A DNA stretch of 64,000 nucleotides from Montifringilla adamsi (taxonomy: Eukaryota; Chordata; Aves; Passeriformes; Passeridae): the NCBI GenBank assembly GCA_017590115.1, contig JAGGNK010007559.1, positions 310,001-374,000 of the forward strand. The letters run 5' to 3'. This document shows positions 57,771 through 64,000 of the stretch, one piece after another; the stretch's first letter is position 1, and each line of letters starts with the position of its first letter. The position numbers and the translations under genes were made by a program. The notes beneath the pieces are model-generated. The model was given only the letters and a program-made list of their open reading frames with translations. It was not told where the DNA came from and ran no database searches.

Positions 57771-58970
57771 GTCTGCCCTTTGGGCTCCACGTCCCAACGG
57801 GGTGGCACTGGCCCTGCCCGTTCCGGAGGGTCCCGGTCCCGCCTGGGCCGAGGCAGCTGCCGTCCGTCGCCCTCGAGGGACCTGAGCCACGAAGCCGAGC
57901 AGTTTCCTGCTGCCGGGAGCGCCGGCTCCAGGCTCAGCCGGGTCGGGTCGGGCACCCGGGACCGGGACCCCGCCACGCTCCCGGGCTGCCGGTGACATGT
58001 CCCGAGCTGCGGCAGCGGCCGAGCTTCGGCCCGGGACAGACCCCCGGCAGATACAGTCGCGGGGCTGCCGGGGCCGTGGCCGGAGCGGGAGGCGCGGGCT
58101 GCCCGGGGAGCCTCGCTCGGAGCCCCGCGCAGGCCGCTGCCGGAGCCCGGTGGCCGCGTGGTCCCGGCCGGTGCCCCGTCCCCAGCCTGCGAGGCCGCGG
58201 GTGCCCCCCCTCCGCCGGCAGTGACTTTTCCAGTAAAACCGCCGCAGAGATCCCGGCTTCCCGACAGGCCCGGCCTCCGCGCCGGGGGGGCGCCGGCCGC
58301 CCTTAACCCTTCCCGGCCCGGCCGGCCGCGCGTTGCCCGCACGAGCCCGGGACCCGCCGGGTTCTGCCCGCCCGGCCCGGCTCGGCGGCTCCGGGGNNNN
58401 NNNNNNNNNNNNNNNNNNNNNNNNNNNNNNNNNNNNNNNNNNNNNNNNNNNNNNNNNNNNNNNNNNNNNNNGGCGCCAGGGCGGGCACCGGGACTGGCCG
58501 GGCCCCGGGGCCGTGGCGGCCGCTGCCCTCGGGGGCTCCGGCCGTGCCGGGAACGGCCCCCCCAGCCCATCGTGCCCCCCGTGCCGAGGGTTTCCCTTCT
58601 CAGGGTACGCCTGTTGTGCGGAGCAGATGAAACATCCCAAGGGCAAGGAGCCCGAGAACCGTCGGGGAGAAAGCCCCTCAGCACGGGGTACCCGGGGGGC
58701 TGTGGGGAGGGAGCAGCCGGGGGTCCCTGCCAGAGCCCTGGTGCTGGGGCAGCTCCGGGGAACCCTGGGGGAGCGCTGGAGCCGGTCACGGCTAAAGGCT
58801 GCTGGCTGTGGCCGCTCCACATCCCCGCTCCAGGGGACGCCCTGGCCGGGCGGGCGAAGCCGGGCATGGCCGGGCACCAGGGCCCGTGCGAGAGCCGCGC
58901 CGGGCCGTCCCCGCCGTGCCCTGCCTGCCACCAGCTGCTACACTGGCTGAGCCAGGGCTGAGGTAAGTGC
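57771..58970 (+). promoter_or_regulatory. CpG island with strong 5' splice site
   Basis: About 1.2 kb of dense CpG, interrupted by an assembly gap, ends at GGGCTGAG|GTAAGTGCTC (donor near 58961), a near-perfect U1 consensus. This looks like a promoter and first exon of a plus-strand transcript, possibly non-coding, whose downstream exons I cannot identify in the remaining 5 kb. Open frames through the island are not conserved proteins. Confidence 0.55.
58397..58471. other. Assembly gap (75 n)
   Basis: A run of n interrupts the CpG island in an extremely GC-rich stretch, a typical sequencing drop-out. True length is unknown. Translations across it are meaningless. Confidence 0.99.
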
Positions 58971-61900
58971 TCTAATTGTTTTCTCTGTGGCCCGAGATGA
59001 ATAATTGAGAGGTCTTTGAGGAGAATTAATTAGCCCGTTTATTGGCAGTAAATGCTTTTCTCCAGATGATGAAATAGATCCTGAGCCACACGTGGGGCAG
59101 GCAGATGCAGGTCATTGATGCTGCTCTGGAGCACGCCGTGCTGGGTCCGCAGGCCAGCCGTGCTGGTGTCCCGTGCCCACTGTGGACTGGCACACTGGTT
59201 CTGGCTCCCACGGCCTCCCACGCTGCCCAGGTGCCCAGAGCTCACTGCACCCATGGCCAGCACTTGTGTGGGGAGCCTGGTGTTGGTGGGAGTGGCAGGC
59301 ACTGAGGGGCAGGCAGGGGGGCCCTCTGCCCCCATCATGCCCATGTAGTTTCCTGCTTGCCCCCAGCTCACATCCCATCCTGGGGGCTCCATCCCTGTGC
59401 AGACCCTGATATGTCCCTTTGTGTCTCCTTCTTGGTTCTCCTGAATGCCAGGGTGGTGCCAGTTTGGGTCTTGTAGCCTGCACCTCCTCCTCACCTCCTC
59501 ATCTTCCTCCTTCTCCCCTGGGTATGGGGTGAAGGGACTTGCATGGCCAGAAATGCTTAAACAAGGATTTCCTTGTTGCTGCATGAGCTGTTTGCCTTCT
59601 CCCGGGCCAGCCGTTAATGAGGTTTGGCAGGAGGCACAGTCAGCCCCAGGCATTGGGTTTCTATAAATCAGCCTGGAGCTGATGTGTGGGGCTGGGATGG
59701 TGCTGCTCGATGTTGGTGCATGGGACTTCAGCTTGTGGGTCCAGGGAGCCCCTCTGGGAGTGGAACATCCTGGCATGGTGGAGAGGGCAGGGGCTGAGTG
59801 GGACAAGGGGGCTGCTTTCCACCAGACAGATCGGGGCGACCACACATTTCCAGGAATGGCAGAAAGTGCAAAGCAAAAAATAAAGCAGTTTTCCATGGCT
59901 GATGTGCTTTGTCCTGATCTTTCCCACATGCCCACCTTTTTTGCCCAGACCAAGAGAGGCTGTTGGGTGCTCTGAACTGGGATGATGATCCTGCCCTGCC
60001 TTGGGGTGGGGGGCTGTGGCCGTGTGTCCCCCCGGGCAGCCTCAGGCATGCAAAATGGGGCAGGCAAATCATCCAGGCTCCTGGGAAAGCATTTGCTGCT
60101 TCCTCCTGCTGGAAGCAATGCCCCAGGGGCAGGGCTGGCACGTGGGCCCTTTGTGCTGAAGCCGTGCTGGCAGAAGTGCTGGCTGTCACTGGCACGGGGA
60201 CACTGCCAGGGCTGCAGGTCCTGTGGCCTGCCGGGCTGCCCCATCCCCCGAGGGACACAGGGATGCCTCAAGTATAGCAGGGAGGACGTTCCCATTGCAG
60301 AGGGTCTCCTGGGAATGGCTGCTCCTGGCAGCCCTGTGTCCAGGAAAGGAGATGCTGGGAAGTGGGACCTTCTCTCTGGGTTCCCACAGTCATTCTCTCT
60401 GCGCTGCTCTCCTCATCTGTGGGACGGTTCTTTGGGAGCCAGCACAGCCCATCTGTGCTGTGCCAGGCTGAGAGGAGCCACAAGTCTCAAAGGTGATGTT
60501 TCATTTCCTGCTCTGAGTGTGCTTCCCCCTTATCCAAAAACACCTCTACTCTCACTGAGTTCTCACAGAGTTTCTGCTGTGTGTTGAAACGGAGAGAATC
60601 CCCAGTCCCAGCACGGCTGCAAGGCTCCTCAGGGTCACCACAGTCTGCTGGGAAAGCTCTGGCCCCCTTCTCGCCCTCTCTCTAGTAGCCTGGCCCATGG
60701 TGGGGGAGCCCCTGGGCCAGTGGTGTCCCCCACAGCAGGACACCGCCAGGATGGTGACAGCGGCAGCTGGCAGGGGTTTTCCAGGGGCTGCCCCTCCATC
60801 TGCATCCTCACGCCTCCACCCTGCCAGCATTCCCTGCACTCAGCCTGGGGAACCGCCAGCCCTAATGGGGGTGGGATGTGCCTGGTCGTAGCAGAGGGAA
60901 GATGCTCCATCGGACCTGACCCCCTCCCCTTCCCCTCTCTGCGCCGCTGGCGGGTGCGAGTGCGGCACCGCACAGTGACAGCGCAGCGCTGAGCAGGGGA
61001 GCCCTCGGCCCCTGGGACCCGCTCGCGGCAGGGGCAGCTCCGTGAGCGGGCAGCTGCGGCTCGGCTGGCCCTGCCCTGTCGCCTCTCGGTGGGCCGCGGG
61101 GCCGCGCTCCGGGCAGGGACCCCCTGCGCCCGGACCCCGGGGCCCGCGCTGCTCCGCGGCTGCAAAGCCGGGCTGGGAACAGCAACCCCGGCGAGAGGTT
61201 GTGCAAGAAGGGGGGACCCGGGAGGGCACGGGCGGCCAGTGTTGAAATTCCATGCTCTTACAGAAAAGCCCCCGGGCAGAATTCCTGACAGGGGTGATTC
61301 ATCCCCCACTGGAAGCGATGACTTTGCCTCTCCAGTAAACACTCCTCAGTTCAGCGGGGTGCCACTGTTCTGTCCTGCCACCCGTGGGGTGACAGGGCTG
61401 CCCTGAGCACCGCAGGCAGCACCGGGGGTGCTGAGGGCCACGGGGGCAGTGGGCGGCTGGGAGCCAACTGCTGGGCAGCAGAGCGGTGGGCACCAAGGGC
61501 AAAACTGAATCCTTGGCTCGCTGCCCCAGCTGCCACCCAAACCCAGCGCAGGCCATTGCTGTTGCCAGGTGTTTTGGGGGCCCCATCTCCTGCTGGTGAG
61601 GGCACACGGGACAGCCTTTTCCAGGAAGCACGCGAGGGCAGCCAGGCTGTGGAGTTCCCGACAGCAGCTCTGGTTTTAATAACAGCAAATCAATGTGCTT
61701 CCTCCCTGTAGTGGAGGGGGCCTCCCCCTGCAGTGGCTTCCCCATAAGGCAAAACAACCCATATGAGCGCCCCAGCTCTGGCCGTGGTACATGGGGCTCT
61801 GAGTGCTGATGGCCCACACCTGCCTGCCCTGCGTGCTGCAGCCTGTTCCGGCACGCTGCCTGAACCCCAGCCCCGCTGTAGGGAGGGAAGGTTGGGGGCT

Positions 61901-64000
61901 CTCAGTGCTCCTGCCCTCCTTTGCTGTGCCCACTCCCCACACAGGAGGTTGCTGCCTGCAGGGCTGCTCCATGGCTGGGCATTCCCAGCTGCTCCAGCGT
62001 CTTGCCTCCCGAGCCCAGCCCCGTGCTGTGATTCCGCCTCCTCCCCGTGGGTTTGCACAAACCTCGCGCTTGCTTTGTGCTTGTTTTGAGAACAGATTAG
62101 TCATGGCTCTGAGCTGGCTTCCAGCAAATGCACAACAGCACCATGGAAAAACGAGAACAGTGAAGTGATGACTCAGCAGGGCTCCCGCTCTGTCCCTAGG
62201 GTGCCAACTGTCCCTGATCCTGACTGGCCCCGAGCACCAGTGAAGACTACCCGGGGATGCCACAGCTGAGCCAGGCTAGGTGGGCGATGGCAGGAAAGAT
62301 CCAGGGGCAGCGCCTGCCTGGCTGCCTGGAAGCTGCAATAGTGCTGGCAGGGCAGGAGACCAAGTCCTTGGGGGTGACAGAGAGCCTCCTCCCTGTCCCC
62401 TCCTGCACCTGGCAGGTGGGGGGTCCCCTGCAGCCTGCTGGCACCCTGCTGCCCCAAACCTCCACTGCACAAGTGGCTGGAACATCCTGCTGCTGGGAGC
62501 TCCAGCTCAGTGCCCAGTAGGCCTGGTGTGTTCTGGGGATGCCACAGCGGTGGGTGGCTGCTAGGGTCCTGCCAGGACCTCAGCAGGCTGGGGATCCCCG
62601 GCTGTGTGGGCTCAGCCCCGGACAGCAGGGCCCTCCCGGCCCCACCTGCGCGGCAGTGACGGGAACTCCCGGGGCGGGCCCTTACCGTAGCTCACACCTT
62701 GCTCCGCAGCCCTGCCCTGCCCTGCTTGGCTGGCTGCCCGGCAGCACAGCGTGTTGCCAAGCCTCATTGCCAGGTGGCTTATCGCGATCCCACGGCGCTG
62801 GACACCGACTGGTGCTGCCAAGGATGAACAATGTAATTACTGGAATTACAGTAAAGCGCTCCCATTCCCACTCATTAAATGCTGAGACAGGTCCCTTGGG
62901 TCCTTCTGAGGAGCATCTGCTCCAGCTGTGCCCTTTGCCAGCCACGCTCCCCATCGTCGCCCAAGTGACGCCACCGGCACCCATCACCCCATGCCCGACT
63001 GGTGTGGCTGGAGCTGCTCTCTGCTGATGGCAGCCAGAGCCATGAGATGGGCAGAGCCCACCAGGCTTGTGGGCACCTTCAGGCCCCCCAGCAGTGTGCA
63101 CTGGTGGGGAGGGGGCAGGCAAGGAGGGCAGGGATTGCAGACACAGGGTCCCACATCCGGGAGCTCCATCCCCAGCCACATGTGTGGCTCTGCCACTGCT
63201 AGCTCCTGTGCCGTGGCCGAGGCCAGGACTGATGTGAGGCCAAGGGATGCTCCAGGGCTAGGGTTTGGCACCTGCTCATGGCTGCTCTGCCAGGGTCATC
63301 TGAGGACTCTGTGCCATGCTGGACAAGCACACCCCAGGCAGCTGGCAGCTTGTTGCTGGAGCACCCACAGGGAGCCCTGTGACGTGCCGTGTGCCCAGGA
63401 GTGGCCACAGCCAGTGTTGGCACATCACTGCTCTCTGTGAGTGCAGGTGCAAGAGCAGCATGGCCCTGGGCCCAGGTCTCTGCCAGAAGCAGAACTGGGG
63501 CAGGGGGGCCGGGGCAGAGCAGCTCTCGTAGCTGCTGATGGAAGGAGTGAGGAATCCACAGCTGTTGGCTCCCTGGAGCTGGCGCGGCTCTGGCTGGGGA
63601 AGCAGCAACAAAGTAGAGTTTCCATGGGGATGTACACAGCCTGCTGGGCTCAGCTGCATCCCAAAATACTTCCTGACCTGGGCATGGCGTCCTGCTGCCA
63701 CCCCTGCTCCCTGCCTGCCAATAGCTCTACCTAGCCCAGGGAGAGCCAGGGCCAAGCCAGCCCCCATGGCTCCCCCAGCCACCAGGGCTCTGTTCCAGGT
63801 CACTGGCAGCTGAGCTGCTACCAGAACAGGGACTTTGAGCAGTACTTGAGTGCAGAGGCACAATTTGAGGGGCAGTGTGGAAACGAGGGGCTCTGGGGAC
63901 ATAGAGCTGCAGCCCTGCTCCTCCTCCAGCCCAAAGAGCTCTCTCTCGTCCTGGGCCTGCAGCTGGGACCACCACTGCCAGCTCTGGGCTCTGCTGAGGA
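58971..64000. other. Right flank, no gene recognised
   Basis: I find no conserved exon on either strand. Noted elements: an AT-rich segment at about 58975-59075 with AATTAATTAG, an AATAAA at 59879-59884 (plus), an ATGACTCAGCA (MARE/NF-E2-type) site at 62168-62178 and another AT-rich patch near 62825-62880. It is probably regulatory or long non-coding territory next to a gene outside the window. Confidence 0.5.
59879..59884 (+). terminator. Possible poly(A) signal AATAAA
   Basis: Canonical hexamer in AGCAAAAAATAAAGCAGTTT, 0.9 kb downstream of the orphan CpG-island donor. It could end a short plus-strand transcript, but no exon in between could be shown. Confidence 0.25.

Noticed and set aside
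57696..58961. Long open frames across the 58397-58471 gap on both strands
   Set aside because: They cross a run of n and have composition typical of CpG islands. No family similarity.
62100..62180. RE1/NRSF silencer site (CAGCACCATGGA) near 62140
   Set aside because: Only the left half of the consensus matches. The right half is A-rich and diverges.
1..64000. CRISPR arrays, bacterial-type operons, IS elements or tRNA/rRNA genes
   Set aside because: Tandem repeats here lack unique spacers. Genes are intron-rich with poly(A) signals, and no cloverleaf or rRNA segment was recognised.

Overview
The window is vertebrate nuclear DNA, almost certainly from a bird. Genes have many small exons and very short GT-AG introns, many of them about 80-300 bp. 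GC content is high and CpG islands are frequent. The recognisable interspersed repeats are degraded CR1 LINE tails, the typical sauropsid element. Gene content matches human 17q25.3, so this is probably an avian microchromosome segment homologous to it. Species was not determined. Two assembly gaps are visible: a single n at 24400 and 75 n at 58397-58471.

Layout: 1-2.6 kb is gene-free flank with minisatellites. GCGR (glucagon receptor, minus) occupies 2.6-5.8 kb, followed by about 8.7 kb without a recognisable gene but with an orphan CpG island at 11.4-12.56 kb. A tight minus-strand block then reads SLC25A10 (14.5-20.3 kb), MRPL12 (21.4-24.5 kb) and HGS (25.5-34.1 kb), with ARL16 (plus, 34.26-35.33 kb) head-to-head with HGS. 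TMC6 (minus, 37.1-42.7 kb) and SYNGR2 (plus, 43.6-45.0 kb) are divergent. TK1 (minus, 47.6-49.3 kb) and AFMID (plus, 49.7-52.1 kb) share a CCAAT-rich bidirectional promoter. An intact threonine aldolase gene, THA1 (minus, 52.95-55.29 kb), follows. The last 8.7 kb has no gene I can recognise, only a second orphan CpG island at about 57.8-58.97 kb.

I rebuilt all ten genes exon by exon. In every one the coding length is a multiple of three: GCGR 492 aa, SLC25A10 284, MRPL12 214 after ignoring the placeholder n, HGS 756, ARL16 180, TMC6 799, SYNGR2 226, TK1 223, AFMID 291, THA1 406. Family identification rests on remembered family sequences and motifs, not on a search. The genes are not a pathway. 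They are a conserved neighbourhood of mostly housekeeping genes: mitochondrial dicarboxylate carrier and ribosomal protein, ESCRT-0 sorting, thymidine salvage, kynurenine formation and threonine breakdown, plus a hormone receptor and two membrane proteins.

The most unusual things are in splicing. ARL16 intron 1 only keeps frame if read as an AT-AC, U12-type intron, and it carries a matching branch site. AFMID intron 9 begins with a 33-bp in-frame tandem array that copies the exon 9 end plus its GTGAGC donor, giving four equivalent 5' splice sites. TK1 intron 1 is likewise built from degenerate copies of its own exon 1/donor junction. Compared with human, the ARL16-TMC6 junction looks like a rearrangement breakpoint, TMC8 is absent next to TMC6, BIRC5 and TMEM235 are absent next to AFMID, and the threonine aldolase gene, a pseudogene in human, is intact.
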